A stretch of 25,500 bases of DNA, taken from positions 1-25,500 of the forward strand of contig JAHRFV010000214.1 in the NCBI GenBank assembly GCA_019084435.1, read 5' to 3'. The notes beneath the pieces are model-generated. The model worked only from the letters and a program-made list of their open reading frames with translations, was not told where the DNA came from and ran no database searches. The position numbers and the translations under genes are program-made. The stretch comes from Dethiosulfatibacter sp. Lineage in GTDB: Bacteria > Bacillota_A > Clostridia > Tissierellales > Dethiosulfatibacteraceae. Of the stretch, positions 7,292 to 14,840 are shown piece by piece (within the stretch, counting starts at the first letter, position 1; every line of letters starts with the position of its first letter).

Positions 7292-8669
7292 TCGGCTTCC
7301 CTGCAATCTCTGAACAAGCCTCCCATATCGCTTCGCTCAGACTTGGATGAGGATGTATGATATCAGCTATCACATCAGCTTTTGCTTCCAATACAATCGC
7401 CAGTGTCAACTCACTGATGATTTCTGATGCGTTTAATCCCATGATTTGAGCACCAATGATGGTGTGGTCATCCTTTGCTATGACTTTTACAAAACCTTCT
7501 CTGGCAGCTAATGTCAACGCTCTTCCATTGTTTCTGAAATCGAATCTTCCAATTTGTACAGATATTCCTAGTTTAATAGCTTCTTCTTCCGTTATGCCGA
7601 CAGATGCCACCTCTGGATCTGTATAAATGCAAGCCGGAACAGCATTGATGTTAACTCTGCTATCAATACCCATGGCATTCTCGGCAGCTACCCTACCCTC
7701 CATAAAGGCCAGATGTGCTAGCAATTTACCACCTGTGATGTCGCCTGCTGCATAGACACCGTCAATACTGGTCTCCATTCTCTCGTTTACTGTGATAGCG
7801 CCCTTTTCCAGTTTAATATCAATATTCTTGAATGCATCTGTATTGAGTCTTCTGCCTATAGCTACTAAAACTTTATCGCATGCAAGTGTTTCATGTTTAT
7901 CGTTTAGAGTATAAGCTACTGATAACTTCTCATTGTCTCTTTCAATTGCGTTCACACAAGCGGATAGCTTAAACGAAACCCCTTTTCGCTTCATGCTTTT
8001 TAAAAGCTCAGTCGCAATCTCAGAGTCTTCATTTGGTGCTATCCTGTTCTGTAACTCAACCACAGTTACCTTTACACCTGCCTCATTGAACATTGTAGCA
8101 AATTCTAATCCTATTACACCCCCACCTATTATAACGAGTCTCTCAGGTAGAACTTCCAGATCTAAAGCTTCATTGCTTGTCATAACGCCTTCCAGTTCAA
8201 TTCCCGGTATGGATGGAACAAGTGGAGTAGCTCCAGTTGCAATTATTAGCTTCTCACAGTTTATAAGTATATTTTCATCTCCACAGTCGATTAGAACACT
8301 TTTATCAGACTGTATATCTGCTTTTCCTCTAATAATTTCAATTTCATTGGCAACCAGAAGATGCTCCAATCCAGCCTTTAAATTTTTGACTATCTTGTCC
8401 TTTCTTTTAACAGCTGTTTGCCAATTGATGCTTTCTAAGCTACTCAAAAAACCAAAGTTCTTGGAATCCTTAATATTGGATGCTATTTCAGAGGATTTTA
8501 AAAGTGCTTTAGTCGGAATACATCCTCTATTAAGGCATGCGCCTCCAATTTCCTTATCTTCAATCAGAATGACATTAGCTCCTAATTGGACAGATCGTAT
8601 TGCAGCCACATAACCTGCTGGCCCACCTCCAACAACACAAATCTTAGCTGATAGTTCTTTATTGACCAT
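7272..8669 (-). CDS. lpdA: Dihydrolipoamide dehydrogenase-like flavoprotein
   Basis: A 465-residue pyridine-nucleotide-disulfide oxidoreductase. FAD site: VVGGGPAGYVAAIR near residue 12. Redox-active disulfide: C45/C50 in GGACLNRGCIPTKALL. NAD site: IIGGGVIGLEFA. Second FAD motif: GVYAAGDITGG. Catalytic pair: H441 and E446 in HPHPSLSE. All active residues of dihydrolipoamide dehydrogenase are present. There is no E1/E2 or lipoyl protein next to it, so its partner (2-oxo acid complex, glycine cleavage or another disulfide) cannot be told from context. I place the start at ATG 8669, after AAGGAAGG; a TTG six codons earlier is unlikely. It is monocistronic, with its own TTGACA promoter. The final QQGS seems to derive from a dispersed repeat. 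Confidence 0.88.
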   Translation of the reverse strand: MVNKELSAKICVVGGGPAGYVAAIRSVQLGANVILIEDKEIGGACLNRGCIPTKALLKSSEIASNIKDSKNFGFLSSLESINWQTAVKRKDKIVKNLKAGLEHLLVANEIEIIRGKADIQSDKSVLIDCGDENILINCEKLIIATGATPLVPSIPGIELEGVMTSNEALDLEVLPERLVIIGGGVIGLEFATMFNEAGVKVTVVELQNRIAPNEDSEIATELLKSMKRKGVSFKLSACVNAIERDNEKLSVAYTLNDKHETLACDKVLVAIGRRLNTDAFKNIDIKLEKGAITVNERMETSIDGVYAAGDITGGKLLAHLAFMEGRVAAENAMGIDSRVNINAVPACIYTDPEVASVGITEEEAIKLGISVQIGRFDFRNNGRALTLAAREGFVKVIAKDDHTIIGAQIMGLNASEIISELTLAIVLEAKADVIADIIHPHPSLSEAIWEACSEIAGKPIHQQGS

Positions 8670-8740
8670 ATTATCCTTCCTTATCAATTTTTTATCTAAA
8701 TATCTTTGCTGAAAAATACACTGCTGATTTAATTACTCAT

Positions 8741-8757
8741 AGAACCCTGTTGATGAA
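8741..8757. repeat. 17-bp exact repeat of the lpdA 3' end, upstream of lpdA
   Basis: AGAACCCTGTTGATGAA here is identical to 7275-7291, making a direct repeat on both sides of the lpdA-like gene. Read on the minus strand it still encodes HQQGS, the end of LpdA, as if left from a tandem copy or recombination. It also lies in the loop of an ACTCATAG/CTATGAGT hairpin (8734-8741 with 8760-8767). Confidence 0.5.
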
Positions 8758-8769
8758 ATCTATGAGTGT

Positions 8770-8798
8770 ATGTTACTTTAGAACTTTGTATTTGTCAA
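8770..8798 (-). promoter_or_regulatory. Sigma-70-type promoter of the lpdA-like gene
   Basis: Minus strand: consensus TTGACA (8793-8798), exactly 17 bases, then TAACAT (8770-8775). It sits directly after the etf terminator and about 100 bases before the gene, so lpdA is transcribed separately from the etf operon. Confidence 0.75.
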
Positions 8799-8800
8799 AC

Positions 8801-8824
8801 AAAAAACCTCCCCAAAAAGGAAGG
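8801..8824 (-). terminator. Intrinsic terminator after etfA
   Basis: On the minus strand CCTTCC pairs with GGGAGG (one G-T pair) around a T-rich loop, followed by six Ts. It is placed about 25 bases after the etfA stop. Confidence 0.7.
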
Positions 8825-8848
8825 CGAATATATGTCTAATAATCACTA

Positions 8849-9838
8849 TTATCTGTTCTGAAGCTTAAGTTTTTTAAGCTCTCGTGTCAAGATTGGAGTA
8901 ATAACATATATATCTCCAACTACTCCATAATCAGCTGATTTGAATATGGTTGCTTTTGCATCTTTGTTAACAGCTATTATAGTCTTGGCTTTGCTTATTC
9001 CAGCTACAAACTGAATCTGACCTGAAATACCCAACAGTATTGCCAACTTAGGAGAAACAGATCTACCACTTTGACCAATTTGATGAGAGCGCCTAACAAA
9101 GCCCATGTCTACCACTGGTCTTGTACTACCTATTACACCATCGACCACTCGTGCTAAATCATCCACCATATTTAAGTCCTCGAGTCTTCTGATTCCTCTG
9201 CCTATCGCTATAATAACTTCAGCCTCATTGATTGGCTTTTGAGCCTTTTCTTTGGTTATTTTAGCCTTTGTTTCGTATGTTTGAGTTTTTAGGATTTCAT
9301 TTGTCTTGAATCTGGTTACTTTAGGTATGAAAGCTTCATTTTCATGATTGCCAAGTGCATTAGGTCTGATTGTTATCAATGCCTGTTGATTTGACAACTT
9401 GATCTTTTCCATTGCTTTCCCGCCATAAACAAGTCTTGTGAGGTTAATAACCGTTTTTTTATGATTTATATCTATGATATCACTAAACATTTCAATATTT
9501 AACTCTTGAGCTATCAATGGTGCTGAATCTCTAGATCTGACAGTATTTGCCATCACTATCAATTTAGGTTTGACTTTTTTAGCTAAATCAACAGTCATAC
9601 CGGCAATTAAACCAGGTTGTTCATCTAAGTCCCTATCCACATGGGTTACAATCTGAGAAATACCAAGTTTACCAATATCACAATACAATTTTTCAGTAAT
9701 GTGGTTTCCAAAAACAAAAGCAATGACTTTTACACCATTATCTTTTGCAATCCCTCCAAAATAGCTCAATATCTCATTACTGACGTTTTTGAGACGGCCT
9801 TCATTGTGTTCTACAATCACCAATACATCACAGCTCAT
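8849..9838 (-). CDS. etfA: Electron transfer flavoprotein, alpha subunit
   Basis: A 329-residue EtfA. The N-terminal domain (VLVIVEHNEGRLKNVSNEIL...) and the C-terminal FAD-binding domain are both present, the latter with the signature GQSGRSVSPKLAILLGISGQIQ (about residues 255-276) and AVNKDAKATIFKSADYGVVGD. With EtfB it accepts electrons from the acyl-CoA dehydrogenase. In anaerobes such Etf pairs can bifurcate electrons from NADH to ferredoxin and crotonyl-CoA, but I cannot prove bifurcation from sequence alone. It lies 22 bases after etfB and is the last gene before a terminator. Confidence 0.95.
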   Translation of the reverse strand: MSCDVLVIVEHNEGRLKNVSNEILSYFGGIAKDNGVKVIAFVFGNHITEKLYCDIGKLGISQIVTHVDRDLDEQPGLIAGMTVDLAKKVKPKLIVMANTVRSRDSAPLIAQELNIEMFSDIIDINHKKTVINLTRLVYGGKAMEKIKLSNQQALITIRPNALGNHENEAFIPKVTRFKTNEILKTQTYETKAKITKEKAQKPINEAEVIIAIGRGIRRLEDLNMVDDLARVVDGVIGSTRPVVDMGFVRRSHQIGQSGRSVSPKLAILLGISGQIQFVAGISKAKTIIAVNKDAKATIFKSADYGVVGDIYVITPILTRELKKLKLQNR

Positions 9839-9860
9839 GTTATATCTCCAATCCAGTTAT

Positions 9861-10613
9861 TTACATGACTTTATCAGCAATCATCTTTTTCATTAGCATC
9901 TTTACGGCTAATTCCGGATCACTTTCATTAATCATATAAGTTTTTTTCTTGTCTTTTTCAGGTTCAATTTTGATTTTCGCCTGTTTGCTCACTAACTGAT
10001 CCACATTTTCTATAACTTCTATTTTTTTCTCAGTATTGTCCATAATGCTAAGGATACTGGGATATCTTGGTTCATTTATACCTCTTTGAACTGTTATCAA
10101 AGAAGGCATCTTAGTTTCGATTATTTCATTGCTGGTCTCACCCTCTTTTTCACAGGTAACGGTCTTGCCATGTATATCAATCTTTATGATAACATTTACA
10201 AAAGGCACCTCCAGAATTGAGCTCACTCTTCCCGGTACCTGGCCTCTATTGCAATCAATACCTATCCATCCAGCTAAAATTAAATCAAAATCAGCATCTC
10301 TTTCGCTGATATGTTTTGCTAAAATCTCACTGGTTGATTTTGCATCTGTTAATTCCGACTTAATAAGTACTGCTCTGTCAGCCCCCATTGACATGATATA
10401 ATTAAGGGTATCTTTGGTTCTATCCCTACCAACACTATAAATAACTACCTCTCCACCATACTGCTCTTTTATTCTAATAGCCTCTTCAAGGGCATACTCA
10501 TCATAAAGGTTTACAACCCATTTAACTTGGCTTTCATCTATTCGTTTATGTTTATCGAAAACAATTTTACTATTGGTGTCTATGATTTCTTTAATTAAAA
10601 CCAGTATCTTCAC
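9861..10613 (-). CDS. etfB: Electron transfer flavoprotein, beta subunit
   Basis: A 250-residue EtfB, starting at a GTG (10613) with AAAGGAGAG seven bases upstream so that the protein begins VKILVLIKEI, the usual EtfB N-terminus. A longer in-frame start upstream runs through a terminator hairpin and is rejected. Family motifs: NLYDEYALEEAIRIKE near residue 36, DLILAGWIGIDCNRGQVPGRVSSIL in the middle (the usual D-x-x-T/G-x-Q-x-P region), and MPSLITVQRGINEPRYPS. It partners EtfA and serves the acyl-CoA dehydrogenase of the locus. A strong hairpin separates it from the crotonase gene, so its expression may be attenuated relative to that gene. Confidence 0.94.
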   Translation of the reverse strand: MKILVLIKEIIDTNSKIVFDKHKRIDESQVKWVVNLYDEYALEEAIRIKEQYGGEVVIYSVGRDRTKDTLNYIMSMGADRAVLIKSELTDAKSTSEILAKHISERDADFDLILAGWIGIDCNRGQVPGRVSSILEVPFVNVIIKIDIHGKTVTCEKEGETSNEIIETKMPSLITVQRGINEPRYPSILSIMDNTEKKIEVIENVDQLVSKQAKIKIEPEKDKKKTYMINESDPELAVKMLMKKMIADKVM

Positions 10614-10638
10614 TGTCAAGCTCTCCTTTAAAGTCGAA

Positions 10639-10668
10639 AAAAGTCCTTTTGAAAGCAAAAGGACTTTT
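10639..10668 (-). terminator. Terminator/attenuator between the crotonase and etfB genes
   Basis: A 13-bp stem (AAAAGTCCTTTTG/CAAAAGGACTTTT) with a 4-base loop is followed on the minus strand by more Ts. It begins within 10 bases of the crotonase stop. etfBA must depend on read-through or on a promoter I could not identify. Confidence 0.78.
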
Positions 10669-10677
10669 ATCTTAGAT

Positions 10678-11460
10678 TTATTTTCCGACGAAAGTGGCTT
10701 TTCGCTTCTCTATAAAAGCAGTCATTCCTTCTTTTTTATCTTCTGTGGAACATGTGATGCCAAACAAAGATGCTTCAAAATCTGAACCGGTCGCCTGATC
10801 TACTTCAAATCCAGTATTGACAGCTTCTTTACATAGTCTGACAGCATAAGGTCCTTTACTCATAATGACAGCAGCCATCTTTTTAGCTTCATCAATCAAA
10901 GTCTCAGGTGAATAAACTTTGTTGACAAGTCCTATTCTGTAGGCTTCCTGTGCATCTATAGTATTACCTGTATAAAGCAACTCTTTTGCAATGCCTTTTC
11001 CAACAATTCTTGGCAATCTCTGAGATCCAGCAAATCCAGGAATAATACCTAGAGCAACTTCAGGTTGACCAAATTTCGCTTTTTCTGAGGCTAATCTGAT
11101 ATCGCATGCCATGGAAAGCTCACATCCACCACCAAATGCAAAGCCATTTACAGCAGCTATTACAGGTTGAGGTAGTTTCTCGATTTTACTGAATACAGCT
11201 TGACCGGTTTTACCGAATGAGTAACCTTCTTTGCTGGTCATGTTTACCATCTCTTTTATGTCAGCACCTGCAACAAAAGACTTTCCTTCGCCTGTTAGAA
11301 TGACAACCTGTACATCATTATCAGCTGCAATCTTGTCAACACATTCGGACAATTCAGCTAATGTTTCGCTGTTTAAAGCATTCAAAGCTTCCGGACGATT
11401 CATTGTTAGAATGCCAACACCATCATGATTTTCAAATTTAATGTTTTTATATTGATACAT
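10678..11460 (-). CDS. crt: Crotonase (3-hydroxybutyryl-CoA dehydratase / enoyl-CoA hydratase)
   Basis: A 260-residue crotonase-fold enzyme interconverting enoyl-CoA and 3-hydroxyacyl-CoA. Both catalytic glutamates are in place, E114 in GGGCELSMACD and E134 in FGQPEVALGI. The oxyanion-hole loops are AGADIKEM (64-71) and NGFAFGGG (105-112). Length and motifs match clostridial Crt. I place the start at ATG 11460, with AAAGGA upstream; the ATG six codons earlier overlaps that ribosome site. It lies between hbd and etfB in the operon, as in butyrate gene clusters. IIPGFAGSQ differs slightly from the usual ITPGFGGTQ, which may reflect a somewhat different acyl chain. Confidence 0.93.
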   Translation of the reverse strand: MYQYKNIKFENHDGVGILTMNRPEALNALNSETLAELSECVDKIAADNDVQVVILTGEGKSFVAGADIKEMVNMTSKEGYSFGKTGQAVFSKIEKLPQPVIAAVNGFAFGGGCELSMACDIRLASEKAKFGQPEVALGIIPGFAGSQRLPRIVGKGIAKELLYTGNTIDAQEAYRIGLVNKVYSPETLIDEAKKMAAVIMSKGPYAVRLCKEAVNTGFEVDQATGSDFEASLFGITCSTEDKKEGMTAFIEKRKATFVGK

Positions 11461-11494
11461 ACAATTCAATCCTTTCATATTTTATTGGCAATTC

Positions 11495-12352
11495 TTATTT
11501 GTAGTCGTTGTAGAATCCTCTGCCTGATTTCTTTCCAAGCCAGCCAGCTTCAACCATTTTTCTCAACAATGGAGATGGTCTATATTTAGGATCTCCAAAT
11601 CCTTCGTAAAGAACTTCCATAACAGCAAGAATTGTGTCATTGCCTATAGCATCACATAGTCTAAGAGGACCTATCGGGTGGTTGAATCCAGCTAGAATTA
11701 CACCATCGATTGTCTCAGCATCAGCAACACCTTCATATAAAGTCTGAATAGCTTCATTCATCATTGGAACCATTATTCTGTTTCCTACGAATCCAGGATA
11801 GTCTTTGATTTCCATTGGGCTTTTTCCGATCAATTTAGCTAGTTCCATAATTGTAGCAACCGTTTCATCATCGCTTGCCAAGCCTCTTACAACTTCAACA
11901 AGTCTCATTAAAAATACTGGGCTGAAGAAATGCATTCCAACAACTTTTTCTGGTCTTCTTGTAACTGCTCCTATAGCTGTTATTGGCAATGAAGATGTAT
12001 TAGATGCCAATATAGTTCTTTCTGGACACCATTCATCTAGTTGCTTAAATGTCTTAACCTTCAAATCCATGTTTTCGTTGATTGCTTCAATAGCTAGGTC
12101 AACGTCACAGTCTTCTTTTACGAACTGACCACCAATATTGATGTTCGCTAGTGTCGCTTTCATTACTTCTTCAGTGATTTTGCCTTTTTGCAACTGCTTT
12201 GATAAGTTTTTAGTGATGGAGTCCAAGCCTTTTTGTGCGTATTCTTTAGTGATGTCTCTCATAGAGACTTGAATTCCCGCTTGTGCCATTACATGAGAAA
12301 TACCGCTTCCCATCTGGCCTCCGCCTACTACTAATATCTTTTTGATTTCCAT
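11495..12352 (-). CDS. hbd: 3-hydroxyacyl-CoA (3-hydroxybutyryl-CoA) dehydrogenase
   Basis: A 285-residue NAD(P)-dependent 3-hydroxyacyl-CoA dehydrogenase, the usual length of clostridial Hbd. The dinucleotide site is VVGGGQMGSGI (8-18). Active-site residues are S120 (SNTSS), catalytic H141 in GMHFFSP, and N191 in YPGFVGNRI. The usual HFFNPAPVMKLVE appears here as HFFSPVFLMRLVE, a change next to the catalytic histidine that could alter substrate range. It converts 3-hydroxyacyl-CoA to 3-oxoacyl-CoA or the reverse. The gene lies between the FabD-like gene and crotonase in one operon (gaps of about 35-50 bases). Confidence 0.93.
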   Translation of the reverse strand: MEIKKILVVGGGQMGSGISHVMAQAGIQVSMRDITKEYAQKGLDSITKNLSKQLQKGKITEEVMKATLANINIGGQFVKEDCDVDLAIEAINENMDLKVKTFKQLDEWCPERTILASNTSSLPITAIGAVTRRPEKVVGMHFFSPVFLMRLVEVVRGLASDDETVATIMELAKLIGKSPMEIKDYPGFVGNRIMVPMMNEAIQTLYEGVADAETIDGVILAGFNHPIGPLRLCDAIGNDTILAVMEVLYEGFGDPKYRPSPLLRKMVEAGWLGKKSGRGFYNDYK

Positions 12353-12400
12353 AAATTTACACTCCTTTTTATTTTTTGTAGTGTCATTTTAGACACTTAC

Positions 12401-13354
12401 TTATTTGACTTTATCGAAATATCTCAATACTTTATCAAGAGATTCCATATTTTCAACATTCATACAATTGACTTTGATACCGTGTTTTTCTGCAGTTCGT
12501 AGATTGAAAGGTGTCAAGACGCTACTTGGTCCTATCTCAACAAAAGTATCGATTCCATGCTCCAGCATTGAATCTACAGAATCTTCCCACATAACCGGTT
12601 TAAAGACATGTTTTCTTAGTAAATCTTTAAGGTCTTCATCTTCAGAATAGAATTTACCGGTAACATTATCAACGTATTTCTTTTTTGGGTGGTCTACTGT
12701 AACTTTGTCCAATTCAGTTCTCAGTCTGTTGCCAGCTTCCAGTAGAAGCATTGTGTGGAATGGTCCACTGACTTTAAGAAAATTGGTCGCTTTTGCACCT
12801 CTTGCCAATGCCAGCTCGTTTGCATAATCCACTGCAGCATTGTATCCTGCCACTATTATTTGTCCGGGACAATTAAAATTGGATGGCTCAATATAACCTA
12901 AATGTTTAGAATCTTCAACAATCTGATAAATATCTTCTCGTGAAAGTCCAACTATAGCAACCATTTTTCCACGTCTGTTGGGTACTGCCTCTTCCATGAA
13001 AGTCCCTCGTTGCTGCACTAATTTGACAGTTTCTTCAAATTTCATAGAACCACCATATACCAAAGCTGAGTACTGCCCCAAACTAAATCCTGCTGTTACA
13101 TCACCAGTTAAACCATACTTTTGCAATACTTTCAATATTGCAATACTGGTTGTGTGTATTGTCGGCTGAGAGTTTTCAGTTTTAACTAAAACTTCTTCAG
13201 GTCCTTCAAAACAAAGCTTTCTGATATCCATCCCCATTATATCGTTAGCCATTTCATATACGTCATTTGCTTCTTTGTAATGTTTTGCTATTTCCATCCC
13301 CATGCCCACATAGTGCGTTCCCTGTCCGGGAAATACAAAAGCTACGTTCTTCAT
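12401..13354 (-). CDS. FabD-like (malonyl-CoA:ACP transacylase family) acyltransferase
   Basis: A 317-residue acyltransferase of the FabD/AT family. Landmarks: FPGQG at 8-12, nucleophile S91 in GFSLGQY (usually GHSLGEY), R116 in QQRG, which in FabD holds the malonyl carboxylate, and catalytic H200 in SGPFH; IGPSSVLT follows near the end. It should move an acyl group from CoA to a thiol through an acyl-serine. Context is odd: it sits between CoA-transferase subunit B and hbd, with no acyl carrier protein, ketoacyl synthase or other fatty-acid gene in the window. It may act on an intermediate of this locus rather than in lipid synthesis. Retained R116 suggests a dicarboxylic acyl group (inference). 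I place the start at ATG 13354 after GAGGAG; an upstream ATG overlaps that site. Confidence 0.85.
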   Translation of the reverse strand: MKNVAFVFPGQGTHYVGMGMEIAKHYKEANDVYEMANDIMGMDIRKLCFEGPEEVLVKTENSQPTIHTTSIAILKVLQKYGLTGDVTAGFSLGQYSALVYGGSMKFEETVKLVQQRGTFMEEAVPNRRGKMVAIVGLSREDIYQIVEDSKHLGYIEPSNFNCPGQIIVAGYNAAVDYANELALARGAKATNFLKVSGPFHTMLLLEAGNRLRTELDKVTVDHPKKKYVDNVTGKFYSEDEDLKDLLRKHVFKPVMWEDSVDSMLEHGIDTFVEIGPSSVLTPFNLRTAEKHGIKVNCMNVENMESLDKVLRYFDKVK

Positions 13355-13393
13355 TATTACACTCCTCATTAGTCCAATAAATATCCACTCAAC

Positions 13394-14044
13394 TTAAATA
13401 TTCATTGTTTTTAAATTTTCATCAACTGTGAAATCTGCTTCTGTTAACTCTCTGATTTCTTCAACCGTTACACCTGGATACGTCTCTTTTAAAACTAAAC
13501 CACCGTTTTCTCTTTCAAAAACAGCTTTTTCAGTGATAATCATATCAACCTCTCCGGTTGCTGTCAAAGGTATTGTGCATTTTTTTAGTATTTTTTTATC
13601 ACCTTTAGCTGTATGTTCCATTGCAATAATGACTTTCTTTGCGCCAACCACGAGGTCCATTCCACCGCCAATGCCTGGCACTACTCTTCCAGGAATCTTC
13701 CAATTGGCTAAATTACCTTCTTGGTCAACCTGAAGTGCACCAAGGACTGTTTTATCCAAATAGCCACCTCTAATTATACCAAAAGATACTGTACTGTCAA
13801 AAAATACGCCGCCATTTCTCACGACACATAACTCACCACTTGCATTGATGCTATCAGGATCTTTATCTTCTTCACAAGTAAGCGGGCCAAAATTGTAGTG
13901 TCCATTTTCTGAATGCAAAGTAACATTGACCCCATCAGGTATGTATGCAGTTGATAAGGTTGGGATTCCAATTCCCAGATTCACAAAGTCACCATCTTTA
14001 AATTCCTGAGCAACACGTCTAGCAATTATCTCTCTATTATTCAT
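13394..14044 (-). CDS. Family-I CoA-transferase, subunit B
   Basis: A 216-residue beta subunit of the AtoA/ScoB/CtfB type. The catalytic glutamate is E46 within LHSENG; GGGMDLVVGAKKVI is the glycine-rich loop. It forms the active enzyme with subunit A encoded directly upstream. Family members move CoA between short acyl groups such as acetoacetate, butyrate and acetate. Here it may recover CoA from the pathway product (for example acetoacetyl-CoA) or activate the acid. I choose the ATG at 14044 because GGAGG lies about 8 bases upstream; the ATG two codons earlier is too close. The gene starts 12 bases after subunit A ends. Confidence 0.92.
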   Translation of the reverse strand: MNNREIIARRVAQEFKDGDFVNLGIGIPTLSTAYIPDGVNVTLHSENGHYNFGPLTCEEDKDPDSINASGELCVVRNGGVFFDSTVSFGIIRGGYLDKTVLGALQVDQEGNLANWKIPGRVVPGIGGGMDLVVGAKKVIIAMEHTAKGDKKILKKCTIPLTATGEVDMIITEKAVFERENGGLVLKETYPGVTVEEIRELTEADFTVDENLKTMNI

Positions 14045-14056
14045 CTTCATTCCTCC

Positions 14057-14704
14057 TTAACCCTGTACCAAGTAATCAACAAAAATACCTGGAGTCATGA
14101 TTTCATCCTGATCAAGGTCTCCTACTTCTACTATCTCATCTGCTACAACAAATGTTATATCCGCAGCTGTTGCCATTACCATGTTTGAATTTCTAGCTGC
14201 TTTTCGATAAGTAAGATTACCATTCTTATCTGCTTTGTGTGCTCTAATAAATGCTATGTCCGCTCTGAGGTGTTTTTCGAGCAAGTAATCCTTGCCATCG
14301 ACTGAAATCCTCTGCTTTCCTTCTTCAATCTCAGTTCCTACACCAGTTGGTGTTAAAAAGCCGCCCATACCAAAACCGCCACATCTTATCCTTTCAACTA
14401 AAGTGCCTTGAGGGACAAATTCAATTTCCATCTCGTTATTGATATATTGCCTACCTGCTTCAGGATTAGTGCCTATATGTGATACGATAGCCTTTTTAAT
14501 TTGTTTATTGACAACCAATTTCCCGCTGCCTTTATTGGGATATGCTGTTGATATAGCAATCAACGTATGATTCTTAGTATTCTTTTCAACAAGAGCGTCT
14601 ACCAATATCTCTGGAGTTCCTACAGCAAGAAAACCGGCAATCATTATACTCATGCCATCTTGTATCATATCCATCGCTTCTTTAATGCTAATAATTTTGG
14701 CCAT
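14057..14704 (-). CDS. Family-I CoA-transferase, subunit A
   Basis: A 215-residue alpha subunit of the AtoD/ScoA/CtfA type. Typical features are MAKIISIKEAMDMIQDGMSIMIAGFL, the GTNPEAGRQYINNEMEIEFVPQGTL region, CGGFGMGGFLTPTGVGTEIEEGK, and DIAFIRAHKADKNGNLTYRKAARNSN. It pairs with the downstream subunit B. ATG at 14704 is chosen because GGAGG lies 9 bases upstream and the protein then begins with the usual MAKI; an in-frame ATG nine codons earlier has no ribosome site. It is the first gene after the acyl-CoA dehydrogenase terminator. I found no convincing promoter in the 130-base gap, so read-through from the sigma-54 promoter is possible. Confidence 0.92.
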   Translation of the reverse strand: MAKIISIKEAMDMIQDGMSIMIAGFLAVGTPEILVDALVEKNTKNHTLIAISTAYPNKGSGKLVVNKQIKKAIVSHIGTNPEAGRQYINNEMEIEFVPQGTLVERIRCGGFGMGGFLTPTGVGTEIEEGKQRISVDGKDYLLEKHLRADIAFIRAHKADKNGNLTYRKAARNSNMVMATAADITFVVADEIVEVGDLDQDEIMTPGIFVDYLVQG

Positions 14705-14780
14705 TCCAAAGCCTCCTAAATTAAACTTCATTCTAAAAATAATATGACTGTATCAATTACAAAATTGCAAAAAATCAGTA

Positions 14781-14815
14781 CACAAAAGAGCAGCGTGAAC
14801 TCATGCTCTTTTGTG
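14781..14815 (-). terminator. Hairpin terminator/attenuator after the acyl-CoA dehydrogenase gene
   Basis: A perfect 12-bp stem (CACAAAAGAGCA/TGCTCTTTTGTG) with an 11-base loop lies about 26 bases past the stop. A T-run (TTTTTT) occurs several bases after the stem, so termination may be partial. Confidence 0.65.
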
Positions 14816-14840
14816 GCTTGAATTTTATTCTTACAATGTA

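Noticed and set aside
14705..14780. Sigma-54 promoter before the two-subunit CoA-transferase
   Set aside because: No GG/GC pair with the right spacing was found. TTGCAA and TTGATA hexamers occur, but without a convincing -10 at normal spacing.
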